Origin: Bipolaris cookei
Lineage: Eukaryota > Ascomycota > Dothideomycetes > Pleosporales > Pleosporaceae
DNA: 64,000 nt
Assembly: GCA_002286855.1 (NCBI GenBank)
Contig: NRSV01000005.1
Location: forward strand, 783,190 to 847,189
Direction of reading: 5' to 3'
Below are positions 9,691 to 21,955 of the stretch, piece after piece. The translations under genes were made by a program, and so were the position numbers. The notes under the pieces are model-generated. The model was not told the DNA's origin and did no database searches. It saw only the letters and a list, made by a program, of their open reading frames with translations. Position 1 is the first letter of the stretch, and each line of letters starts with the position of its first letter.

Positions 9691-12600
9691 TCAATACTCG
9701 ATCCTATCAAAATCACCTTCCTCCAACGCAACACCGCTCAAAATCTTTCCCATATGCGTCTTCTCGACACCCTCACCCTCACGACGAATCTTCATGAGCA
9801 AAACACGTAAAAAGGGTACAGGCGACTTCGTGAGACCCCATTTCCCAGCCGGAGGATCAATGAAACCATCGGCATACACCTGCTGGCCTTCTTCCGCCCT
9901 GCCTTGCAGGAGACCCAGGAAATCACAGAGCTCGTTGTACTCAGCTAGGGAGCGCAGATACAGACTGCCAGCGAATAGGTTGAGTTGCATGATCAAGCTG
10001 CGTGAGACGGAGCTTGGAGTGAATGTATGACCGATATTGTACAAGGTGAGATTGTCAAGGGGTGCGTAACTGACGTTGGCGCGGGCGGCGAACAGGTGAA
10101 GTGTGACTTTCTTGTGCTCACGGATCAATGGCAGCAATTGATTCGCCTCATGGGGGCTGATGACGATGAGATTGCTGACATTCCGTGGGTGACGCGGGTC
10201 CGGTACAGAAAGTACAAATTGTACAGGTCGCTGATAGGAGTCTGAGATGAAAGAGGCACGACTCGAGCCTGGAGGTACGCGGACTGTGTACATAAAGTCT
10301 AGTGTTACCAACAGATCGCTTGGGAACTCTCCCAGATTCGTGATTCTACCCGCACTAGTCGTTCTCAGTGCTTGAAATGCTGGCTTCCATGCTTCTAAGT
10401 CCGTAACAAGTTCACCAGTAGTGACCAGTCGCATGAGATGTTCATGGACTCGATGCGCGCGAGCATCTAAGCGTGGGGGGCGTTCGATTTGGCGCTCTTC
10501 TTCAATCTCGGGTGCAAGCTCCCTCTCTTGCTCTTCACTCAATGTAGCGGATCCGAAGTTCGTGGCTTCGAAATCGCGGCACCGTGATATAATCTTGTCG
10601 ATGTTGGGATTAGACATGTCCCAGTTGCTGAGCTGTGCGAAACGATTTGTGTCCTGAGTGCGAGGCTTGTACCGCGTTTCCAGATCAACGGCTTCATTCT
10701 CCAGAAAAGCTGTCACCTCACCCTTCGTAGTGTTGGCGCCATTTATGAGGTTCTTGTGTCGTTCAAACCGTTCGCCTTGTACTGCCCACAAGGGGAGACT
10801 CCTTTTCAAGTCAGACCATGTCTCTCCGATTGCCCATGACAGTACGTCGCGAGTATTAATCTGGGCATCTGAAGGTTTTCCAGTCCGTTCATAGATCTTG
10901 GTTTTGATTTCCGCGGGGACAATAAATGTAATGGCTTGTCCATGACCCAGTTTCCTCATCCGCATTGCAGCTTGTGTGAGACGATCCTTGCTCAACTGGC
11001 TACCCAGTGTGAGTGCAGCGCGGTAATGGCGTGGAAGCTTCAAGTCTGTTCCACGCGTATGCGCCTCGTCTAGGTAGACCACGCATGAATCTAGCATCTT
11101 GGCGTAGGGCGATGTCTGGAATGAATCAACCCGAGAGCTGCGATCGAGCACTGATAATTCTTCATTCTCGAAGTAGACTGCCGCCTGGACGTCGCTGCTG
11201 CGTATCTTCAGCCATGCCTCAGCAACCTGTCGGTTATTCTGTTCAAGGATCGAAGCTCCACAATCCAACAAGACCCTAACATCTGAATTCAAGTTTTCGA
11301 TGAACGTCAGCAGATGCTCACCATCACTGGTAGCGCTACCAGTTCTGCGCACAGGGAGAATCTCCACCGAGGTCTCGTTCATTAACAGATACGAAAGCAC
11401 CTGTGCATTGGTATGGTGCTGACTTGGTAGATCAAGATGTTTGATGTTGAGCGGGAGTAAATGTAGGGTATCGTTTGTACCGGAAAATCCGGCCGTTGGG
11501 TACGGCTTCTTGATCGCGAGGTCCCAACCTGACGCACTAAGCTTCTGAGGGAATTGCTTGAGTTGTTTCGGAAAGACCAAACGTGCAAGGTAATAATCAA
11601 TCGCGTTCTTCGAATGTCTCAAACTAGGAAACACTTCCGTCATGCATTGATGTCGATCTCGAATACTAATCCCGGAAAGTTGTTGAAATGCCTTTGGCAG
11701 GGTGGAAGATGCGGTGCGAACAAACCCATCATAGTATATGACCGATTGATCAGATCTCAATATATGGGTGATTGTATCAAAGAGTTCATTGTCGGTCAAC
11801 CCCTGATAGTAGTATGACAAGAGCGTGAGAATGATGACGACGTCGGGATGGGAGAACTCAGACCTCGGTGAAGGCGAGTCTTTGCTCCTATATGGTACCT
11901 GTTTTCACCAAGTCATTATATGCTTTGCGCAATATAAATTTGAGCATTTTACTTACTGCGAGTGAAGTACTGGGCGTACGGGAATGATCTAGGCCGAAAT
12001 TGACTCGGTACCGCTTGGTTGTGAATATGAATCGAAGAACACCATCAGCAAACAAGCCGCGTAGCAAGAGTAGAGGAGACTTTGTAGTTTCGGTCCAAAA
12101 CTTGCTTTTCTCAACTGCATTCACTTCATCAAGATTTAAGTCCGTCTGAGTAATGTAGCGGATGATTGCGTCTTGCACGGTTGGTGGTTGTGACCTTGAA
12201 GGAATACCAATACCTTGTTGAACAACATGCACTGCCAGCAGGCGCAAGGCCCGAGCAGCAGAGTCAGAACGCAAGAATCTGATTCGTGGGAACTTGCTGT
12301 TGCCATCTTCTTGGATGTCGACTGCATCAGGCAGCTCTTTCTTCACCTGGGCAGCTACAGATGCCAGAGGTGTTAGGACATCCTGAATGATGAACCATCG
12401 TACAGGAGCAAACTCAATCAGTTGTTGCTCTCCCATAGTGTATATCAGTTCAAATTTTACGGAAAAGTTTTCGTCACTCTCGTCGACGCAGTCGACCGAG
12501 ACTCTGTCGAAGAACTCTTGGGTCGACAGTAGCGACCGGGCTGTTTCTTGCTGGTCAAGGAGGACGCATTCTACAGCCATGAGTTTGAAAGATAGAATAT

Positions 12601-15600
12601 GCTCAGGTTGAATCAGAAGCACGCCACGGTTGGCGATACACTCGTCGTAGATCTGGCGGATGGTCTGAGCATCATTGGCATTAAGTCGAAGGTTACGTGA
12701 GAAGGGCATTTGGTAGATCCTTCTACCCAACATTCCTCCAAGCTTAGCCACAAGCATTTGTAGCATTTGCTTGCTCTGGGGCTTTGCAACTATGACCCTC
12801 ACTAGCCTAGTAAATTGAGTTAGTAAAATCTAGGTTGGTGGATGAGAGGACTTACTTCTCTTTGTCACCATGATGAGCGCTCAGAATTGGAACAATGGTG
12901 GTCGATTTGCCACCTCCCATCAATAGCTGCAGTACCACGTTTTGCCCATTCTCCGGTGAACGCATCTGGCTTGCGATATATTCTTGCTCTTTGCGAACTA
13001 GGATGCCGCTTTCGGCCTCGAGGAGAAGCGTCTCGGGGAATTGGCGCACATCCCAGTTGGAGTGCCCAATGTGTTGTAACTCTTCAATAAGCTCTACCGG
13101 CTTGCTGGAGAGACGAACCAACCTCTGAGCCCTCTGCAGATTAGTTATGGCCAAAGCATATTCTATAATGACCTCTTTCCAGTCTTCCGGCAAAAGTTCG
13201 AAGCGATCTCGATGCAGCTGACTGAGCCAAAAGGTAGGCGAAGCTCGCGGCGCATGCTTGGTCTGGAATTCAATCTCGCTACTGAACAGACCTTCGAATG
13301 AGGAGGCGATCTTGTGGAGATGCTCGAGACAGTCACCTAAATATTCTTGCAGAATGGTTGCGGCATTGACAACCAGATCTTGGTGTGTGTAATTGGTGTT
13401 GAGATGTTTTTCGAAGGCGTTGCAGCTCATACGTAGATGTTCAACGTATTCTCGCTCACGTTTCGATTTAGAATATGTAATGAGGTGCTGGCAAAGATCT
13501 TCGAGCCTCTCCATTGTCTGGGAATGCATCTTACGCTCATGTGTTTTCGCAATCGTGATTTGTGGCTCAGATGGTGTGGGAAAATTCAGACCTGAAACTG
13601 ACAAAGATGTTAGGAAGCTCGCTTTGAACAAAATCGCGAATACATGATACGCTGGACTAGAAGATAAGGGAAACCTACCATGTTGGCACGTGGAAGGCGT
13701 GGAGGCAGCAAAAATACTCCCTATGCTATAAAAGCGATCACTAGCGTTAAGGCCAGCCTTTCTTTGAGGTAGAGCAAGGCAATAATGCGGCTGAGGTACG
13801 CTCAAGACATTCTGACGCGCCAGTACTTCTGTTGACCGCCCAAGATAGTCCAGGAACTGGCGATTGTCGTACCAGCTTTTAAAATAATCTTGAATTCTCA
13901 CCATTGCTTTGGAAAGATCAAGATACCTCGTGTACTCAACTTTTGACTCTACATAAGGTGTTCGAATAGATGCTTGGTTTTGTAAGTCTTCAGCAACACC
14001 CTCGATTGCTTTGTTCTTCCGAGAATCAAACACTGCCTCGATTCGCCTTTCGTGTTGTCCAAAAGTCTCGTGGTTCATTCTGGGTAATGTAGCTTCCGCA
14101 GATGTATTGAAGGATCTGGAATTTTGAACAAGAATCGCGCGTATCTCTTTGGCTTCATATTCATATCCCCGTGCCAGATCGAACCGGGAAGTAGCAGGCG
14201 GCTGTACGGCTGCCATTTCTTGTAGCCTGGAGAATGCCACCAGAGCTTGAATCGCAGCTATGTCAGCATCCTTGGCAAATGCCATTGTGCAAAGCCATGT
14301 CGCTAAACTGTAGTGGTTACCGGCTTTGGGGAGGGCTCGATGTAGCGTGCACCAACTTGCCACAAAGTGCTTTGAGGAATCTTCAAGCCATTTAGAATCA
14401 TACCCAAGACTCTCAGGATCGAATGAATCGTCAACACCTTGAACAGTAGCTCCTTGGAAATGCTTGCGAATAAGATTTTCCTTGAGATCCATGATACAGC
14501 TGTGCAAAGCAGCTTCATCGCGGAGGGCTAGAATGCCGGCGATGAAGGCATGACGACCCCTCTCGTTTTGCACTATGTCTCTAGCCTGGTACTGAATGTC
14601 ATGAGCTGTGTTGAACTCCCCAGCACCAAATCCTGCAACGCGGAAGGTACTTGATCGTAGCATATCGCGTTGGTCCAAGTGGCGGTCCGATAGCAAAGCC
14701 AATTTCTGTTGAGCATTATCGATCAAGGAAAAGACTGCGTTGCCTGGATGAAACAATCGCGTCTTGGCGGCTTGGTTCAGCAAATTGGATACCATCATTC
14801 GAAAGGAGCCAGGTTGAGACAGTGATGGAAGACGCTCATCCCACTCAACGTTTTGCATCACCCTCAGGTTTTCAGGATACCACTGCCTCTTTGCGGAAAG
14901 CTCGGCTATACGACACAGAAGCTCTACGTTCGCCGGGGTGAGAATGTCGAATGAATGTACTGCTGCTGACCCGAGGATCTCAAGGCTGCTTTCTGTACCA
15001 GTGCGGTACGTCAACGGATCTGGAAGACATCCGGAGGTGATAGCATGCAGGTAGCTTAAAAAAAGTCGACTCTGCATCTCCGAAGTATCCAATAGTCTAC
15101 CGAGATCTGTATCCATAGTGTATGCATACACCTTGTGAACATTTCCCTTGTTGATTGACACAGTGGGGTGATGGCCAGAATAATGATCACTGGAGTAAAT
15201 GATGCTCGATGTATCAAAGGTTTTGGGCGCTGGTATGAGGACCAATCGTTCTGCCGTATGCTTGTTCACGAGCACAAGCTTGCTGACCAAGCCGACAAGA
15301 GTATCAATGCTCTGGTTTGGATCAATGCTCATGTCGCGGTACTGGTAAGAGTAAATCAAATCTCCTCCTTGCTCGATGTAAAACCCGAGCTGAAGTCGAG
15401 GAAGCTCAATGTTGATCGTTTGAGTTGTGGTATCGAGCTTGGCATGTATATGCTTTCCTTCTTCCAGTGACCGTAGTATCTTGGAAAGCATTTTCTCAGA
15501 CTGACTTTCTAAACTGATCAAGATCTTACATCCATTTATCAGTCGCCAAGCACTGTTATGAGCATTGCGAGCCAAACGCCACTCTTCAGGTGCTGACTCC

Positions 15601-18600
15601 CATGGGCTATCTCGACGCCGAAAGATTACTTCCTGTCGCTTATGATCATACCAGTGGATGTAGTTCTTCAAGAATGCATCAGGAAGTTGCTCTTGCAATA
15701 CGCGGGATGGAACCAGATCGAGCTTCGTGCTATCTCCGTCGGCGACTACTAGCATATCATTGTCTCTCATTCCAAAGTGAAGCTTGTAGTCGTGGTATGG
15801 AGCCTTTGCCGAGAAACGCATTCCTGATTCACTGGTTGGTACGACTTCCAATGCTGACTTTTGGAACAAAGGTTTGTACATGTGGTGGGACATGTATTCG
15901 GCAGGAAGTCGAGACAATGGCAAACCATTTACAAGAAGTTCACTGGTAAGCAAGTTGATATGAACTGACAGCGATCCTGAGGTGGTCTGGAGCCAGTGTA
16001 TTTTGCAATCACCGGGTGAAGTCCAAGGGTTCTCTGAAGTCGGATCGAAAGCTGCCCAGTTTGCAGTGACAGCGTCTGAAAGACTTTGACCGTTGGAGAG
16101 GATGCGATCACGTAGCTTGGGAAGGATCCGATACATCATCCGCCTCCACGATATAGTCGTGCTCCTCAAAAGAATCTCATTCTCGGACTGGATGAAGTCG
16201 ATGTTCTCCTGGATGATTATCGATGCCTGCATGAGGATTGAAATTGCCGATTCATGTTCTAGGATCGAGCCAAAGTCATCTTCCTCCACATCGTACGTGC
16301 TTGTGCATACAAGAGCAATCTCTGCCGCCCTTGAGTAGAGTTCTGTGCGCTGGCCATCATCTGTGGAGGCAGCCGCTCTCTGCTTCAACTTTAGAAACCA
16401 TTTGAGACAGACAGATCGCAGTCGGATGAGATGATCAAATGCTCGTGAACGGACTTCTTGGGCAGTAGTCAAATTCAGAACTCTGCGAGCGAGTAAAGAG
16501 AATGTGGCTGAAGCCCGCCATGATTCCCAATTTTCCTCAATGCGCCCGAGCGCGGTCTCGAGCTGGTTCAGCAATGCACGACCAAAAGAAACTTCCTTGA
16601 GGATGTGATGAGTTGCACGCTCAATACATTGCTTTGGAAGTCCGGCTTGCTGTACCGCCTGGAAGACCATACATTGTGACTCGACCTTTGAAAAGTCCAT
16701 TGTTGGTACCGCCAGCTGGGTAAGAATGCTGGAATGCAAGATGTGGTTTCCGAGAGACAATGCGCACAAAGCCTTGTATTCGTCAATAGAGAGGTGAGTT
16801 GGGCAGTCCGACAAACTGGCCTAGGTGTTGAACCTCGGTTAGCATTTTCCTATACCATACCAATGCGAAGGTTGCGGAACTTACAATAACTTCATTTGCA
16901 GGAGGGCCATTGGGTGAAGAGGGCGGACGGTACATGAAGCGTTCTAGTGTCTTTGATCGCTGCGGCATTTCGTACATGCACCTCTTCGGGATCTCTTCTG
17001 TACATACTGGAATCGCTGTGTTGAACTGATTGCCGGTAGTATCATAGTAACGGTATTTCAACGCATTCTCCAAACAAACGTCATCTTCCTTCAAGTTTTG
17101 GATAGCCCTCATCTTTTTTCGGTGGGTAGCTGTGTGGCTTTTGACTTCAGATAGTGGAACGATAATCCTCCTTGTATAGTTTGTAGATAGTGCGTCGGAT
17201 AGACCGTGATGATTCTGGAGCGTAAAGTAGAATCTTGACGTCACTGGAGTCTTCTCGCGGTAACCAAGCACGGTTGTGATGAAGTAAGTTGAGGCATCTC
17301 GCCAGTTGCTAAAGGCTTCGGGAACTTTCAGTTCAAACACTGTTGCTTTCGCTACAGGTTTTGACGAGGACAACGGCCATTCATAGATTGAGATGCTAAG
17401 ATTGTCCGCGTTCTTCTTGGCCGTACACCGGCAACAATTGTAGTCATGCACCTCTTTGGTGTATCCATGGTAGTGATTGGTGACTACCGTACGATAATCG
17501 CAACAAGTATTGTGGTAGGTGTGCATGTAATCGCGGTAAAGAACTTTAAGACTCTCTAATTCCTCACACTTCTTCTTCCTCGAGACTGTAGCATCATGCT
17601 CAATCTTTTCCAACGTAGACTGGAGCGGTTTGCATTGATCGAAATATCGAACTGCGAATGAAGAAGGCTTACCAAACTCCCGGTATACAGAAGGTCTTCC
17701 CTGGATTGCTTTGTGGCGTCGTGAATCAACATAGCCCTCAATAATGTTGAGGCGACTCAGTTGGCTCTTCAGCGGAAGTACGAGGGATTGGAACTCCGTC
17801 AGATTGACCTCTGGATCGTAATCAGTCAACATGGGATAAATAGCGCATGCACATTTATCGCATGATATCCAAAGCTCCGCAAGAGTTAGGTACATAACTG
17901 ACATGGCGATCGGTGATTGATTGTACGCAGTATTGGCGATATCATAGTAGGTTTTCATCAGCGTACGAAGTTGCTCACAGGCTTTCGAATCATAGAGATG
18001 GTTACGAGTCCAATCCAACAGATTGTTCTCGACCCAATGCTCCAGAGCCGCCAGACGAAAGTGCTTGTAGTCATCAGGACCATCCAGATTGCTTGGGAGT
18101 GTAGACACGCAGAACGTCGGATACAGTGATGTGGGGACGTATGTTGACGGAATGTGCTCTTGCTTTCGAGAAGTTATCTGAGACAGGAATGCGTCCAGTC
18201 CCGAAAGGTTCATGTCAAGGTCGGCCTCAGGTTGTAGGCTGGCAATGACGCTCGTGTCGATGTTGCCTTCGGTGTTCTTGACCAGGCCATGCCAATGTTG
18301 ATTGATGAAGTGATGAGCATTGAGAATCCTAGTTTCGATGTGGTTGACCCAGGAAGCCTCGAGGTATTCGAACTGTTTGAGAGCCTTGAATTTGCGCAGT
18401 CGACGCATCAACTTCGCAGATATGGCATGGATTGGTTCGCTTCCCAAACTTTTCCAGTCGTGCTGAGCCAGATCAAGCAGTTGCGCTAACATAAAGACCA
18501 TGAATGCCTTGTACAACCCGTCCTCATGGAGTGTACCTGGTGCTTCGCGTACGAAAAGAAGCTGTAGCGATATGCGCAACAAAAGCCACAGTGGAGACCG

Positions 18601-19323
18601 TCGCCATGGTGAAAAGCAGTTGTCCCAGAATACCTCTTCACGGGTATGTTTCCAGATGCGCTTGACGTCTGTCGGCTCGCCGAAAGCTGCGATGGTGTTC
18701 ATGTACAAGTTCGTGACTATACCGGGATCGGTAGTGTCACGTTCTTCGCTCATGATCTTCCGGTTCTTGGTAATTTTTGGCTGGAAGCTTGAAACCTTCT
18801 GGGTTGTCATCTTCGCCAAGGTACTGGAGATTGACTGAAGTAGTTCTACATTGCAAGCCATTTTGGTCACGGGAATACTTGCTGAGTATCCCGGAAAGCT
18901 TCGTATGAGTCGTCCAGATTTCATAGCCGCTTCGTTAGTGGGTGAAAGCTCGAAGAATTCGAACTCAATGTTATCTCCAGAGCGATTGGCAAGTATTCCA
19001 GCGTTCTGTTCCCGAATTTCAATAGGAACTGCGCCAGCAGTATCACTGTTCGCGATTTTGGCAAGAAGACGTTCCAGTTCTAGTTCGTTGGTGTGTCCAT
19101 GTTCATCACGGCTATCACGGAGGTTTTCGACAGTGGTAATGGCTGCTATGACAGGCCCGACGTGTTCGATCTTTACATGGCCTTTCAGGATTTTCAGAGC
19201 CTGAATGACGGCCTTAAGGAGAGCAGCGTCATTTCCGGTGCTTCGATCATTTTGTTGTGGTAGCTTTGGAGGAAGAACCACATGGTGATAGAGATAGGCC
19301 GTGGTATCCGTTAGGGACTCCAT
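9691..19323 (-). CDS. Giant DUF6606/DUF3638/DUF3645 P-loop protein
   Basis: One gene in five exons: 19323-16885, 16820-13679, 13591-12856, 12806-11957, 11898-9691. They sum to 9,375 nt (3,124 aa) with consistent phase at every junction. The N-terminus (LYHHVVLPPKLPQ) is DUF6606-like. A Walker A motif, LLMGGGKST, lies near residue 2085 and is followed across an intron by KLVRVIVAKPQ (DUF3638). Splicing at 11957/11898 restores the DUF3645 core RVNFGLDHSRT...SLAVPYRSKDSPSPRSEFSHPDV. Further motifs are GFSGTND (about 11470-11490), YLDEAHTRGTDLKLP (about 11030-11073) and QAAMRMRKLGHGQ (about 10936-10974). The family is broadly conserved in fungi but functionally uncharacterised. The intron at 13592-13678 is a multiple of three and stop-free, so its removal is inferred. 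Confidence 0.9.
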
Positions 19324-20985
19324 GGTCTAGAGCGCTCAGTGAGCGTGTGCTGCCGTGGTTGCGTCAGTATACCAAATGTCGCTTCTTGTATTTCTCCCTG
19401 TCACCAGTGAATGGTCATCTCGATCAGTCGAGATACTCACCTGTCTTAGGTTCGTGAATTCGATAAGTAGTAGATGAATGCGTTGTATCGTTGAAGTTGT
19501 GGCAGTGGTGTCACACACCATATGAGAGAAAGATTGATGACCAGGAGCTCTGCAGAGTTTAAGATAAGTGTGCAGGTAGTGTAAAAGTCGATTGTGCGTT
19601 TGTCGCTTTGTTGATAGTGAAACTGACAAACGGACTGAGCTCACTTTCACCTTATACCTGCACCATGTCCCACCATCCCGATAACCACGCCGCTAGATGG
19701 AACGAACGAGAACGCTACATTGCTCAGCCATGAGTGTATTGATCCTTAATTCATGCGTATCGAGACTTTTGGTCAAGTCAGGCCAAATTGTTGCTCATGT
19801 GAGGATGGTGCGCGCGTACCACAAGGCTGGATGTACAAGGCAGCAGCTTCCTCGGATCGGGGATCCAATCCAGATGCCAGACTTTGGAGACATGTATCCC
19901 GAATTGATACATCTGTGCTCTGTTACTGAGTTCTTATTCGTAGAGACTCTGAATGCGCGTTATCTCAGGCTGCGACGTCAAGCGGCGCGGAGACGCCGCA
20001 GTCTAAGCCACTCTCAACCCCCATCATCTACAGCCTTGTCTTGTCCCAAGCTTTAAACGATAGGACAAGAACCTCTCAATCTGAATATCGAACTGCAGGG
20101 TATGTTTGTTGTTTGCGACGTGGGGGTGAAATCAGAGAAAGTGAGGGACCTTCCGAGGCGTAGTCGTGCCATTATTCCGAGATGAGGACACGGATCTTGG
20201 CGAATATGCCGTTATTCGTAGAGCGCTCTCAAGAATCTTGAAGTAGGGGTGGATAGTGTGTCACAGCTGGGTACGTAGAGAAGTGAGGTGAAACTTTTTG
20301 AAGGTTCTGGGAGGGAAAGAGCAAGCCGTATCAACTGCCACCACCAGCCAATACGAACTGGGTAGGAAGGGCCCAACACCATTGCCAAGATTGAAGACCA
20401 TAGCAAACTGGCGATAAATCAAAGCCTCAACTTGAGTATTTCACTATTTTGTTAGCCACAATTTACAGCCTGGATATACATAGTATCTCTTCGCAGACAA
20501 AGAGTTCATATTGTGTGCTAGTAAGGCTGACTCTTCTCTTCGAAGTCGGGTTGGCTATTACGTATTCTCATGTAACGATGCAAAGGGGGGGGAGGGAGGA
20601 ATACGAGAAACTCGAGTACCGATCTTCAGTCTCCACAATCTGATGTGAGCGATCCCAAAAAGCACAGAATACACATTACGCGGCTTGAACCTCGCATTTA
20701 CATATTTCTAGCAAACTGCACTGATCCCTCCATTCTTCACGAATACACAGAAACGATTGCAACTTGGTTGGTTACTGTAGTAACACAATCCATGTCTGTA
20801 CCCAAAAAAAGAACGCCGTGGATGCTAATTCCCCTTTCCATTTGGGTATTATTAACACAACTAAGAGGTTGCTAATCAAAATAAAAGCGTCCTCGGGTGT
20901 TGGAAAAACCCCATATACTACTACATTTGAAGAAAAAGAAAAACTCCATCGTCATAATCCATGTGTTCGATATGATGCACATTAA
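19324..20985. other. Intergenic region upstream of the DUF3638 gene
   Basis: About 1.66 kb. It holds the promoter and probable 5' leader of the minus-strand giant gene and the 3' flank of the next minus-strand gene. Small open frames show no recognisable domain. No repeats or RNA genes were noticed. Confidence 0.5.
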
Positions 20986-21955
20986 TCACCGTGACTCGAC
21001 AGCCATTTCCGGGGCGGGTTTAGGCATGGGTTTGAGCTCGGACCCGGCTCCGCTTTCTGCCCTCTTGCGGCCTGTTAGGGAAAAGTGGTGGCTTGAGGTA
21101 GGACGCTCTTCGGTGCGGTCATTGGAGTGGTTGTTGTCGCCAAAGCGGGAGAAGATGCCGCGTTTTTTGGGCTGGGGCTTGGGCTCGTCATTCAGCCCCA
21201 CATCCTCGAAGCCCTCCTCGGGTACCTGATCGTGGCTTTCGCTAGGGCGGCCTTGTTGCATGGATGAGCGTGGTGTGGCGCGCGAGCGACGAGCCTCAAA
21301 AGAGCGCCGCGTGTCCATGGATCTGCGCGCGTCGAGCGATTGGCGGGGATACGTCTCGTGGACACTGTCAGTGATTGGCGAGCGCGCGGAGATGTCCTGG
21401 TTGGTGTTAGAGGGAGTTGTTGCTGCTACTGGTTATAAACGTACAAATGATCTCCGGTATGAATCAAAACTTTCGCGCGAAATGCTAAAGGGCTCGTTTT
21501 CGGCGAGAAGGCTCCGGTGGTTCGATGAAGTTGTCGAGATGTTGGACTTGGAGTGCCAAAACGTTGGCTTCTCGTGGTGTGGTGAGGGCTGTCGCGCAGT
21601 GAGCCAATACCTCTCAATATGGCTGTCCCCGCCGTCCCAATTCACATGCGCCGCATCAATTCGATATGCGCTCAAAGGGCTAGTCTTACCGGCAAGTACA
21701 CGCCGCTATCGTTGATCTCTATACAAACTGTAAGCGCCCGGCCGTCACATATGCAATGCGCGGAACACGCCTCGCGCGTCAGGAATATGGCATGAGAGTC
21801 TCACCACTCAATTTGTATTCTGCTGGATCCTTCAGTTGCAAGGGCGTGGCTCCCGAGACAGTTGCGGTCTTGAAGTCGTTCTCCGGGGCGTTCCGTTGGG
21901 CGTCATCAGCCTGGTCAGGCGCACCAGCGCGGCGGAAAGGGTTGCGGATAGGCAT
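20986..21955 (-). CDS. Conserved disordered fungal protein, function unknown
   Basis: Four exons: 21955-21805, 21718-21690, 21588-21445 and 21396-20986, total 735 nt (244 aa), phases consistent. The start MPIRNPFRR is a basic N-terminus. The short 29-nt second exon encodes EINDSGVYLP. Then come HHEKPTFWHSKSN, the Ser-rich ENEPFSISRESFDSYRRSF block, and a tail with repeated RRS motifs (LDARRSMDTRRSFEARRSR) and KKRGIFSRFGDN. It is low-complexity with many Ser/Arg phosphorylation-like sites and no signal peptide or membrane segment. I recognise the layout as a conserved ascomycete hypothetical but know no function. The tiny exon is well supported because it bridges two frames. Confidence 0.75.
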
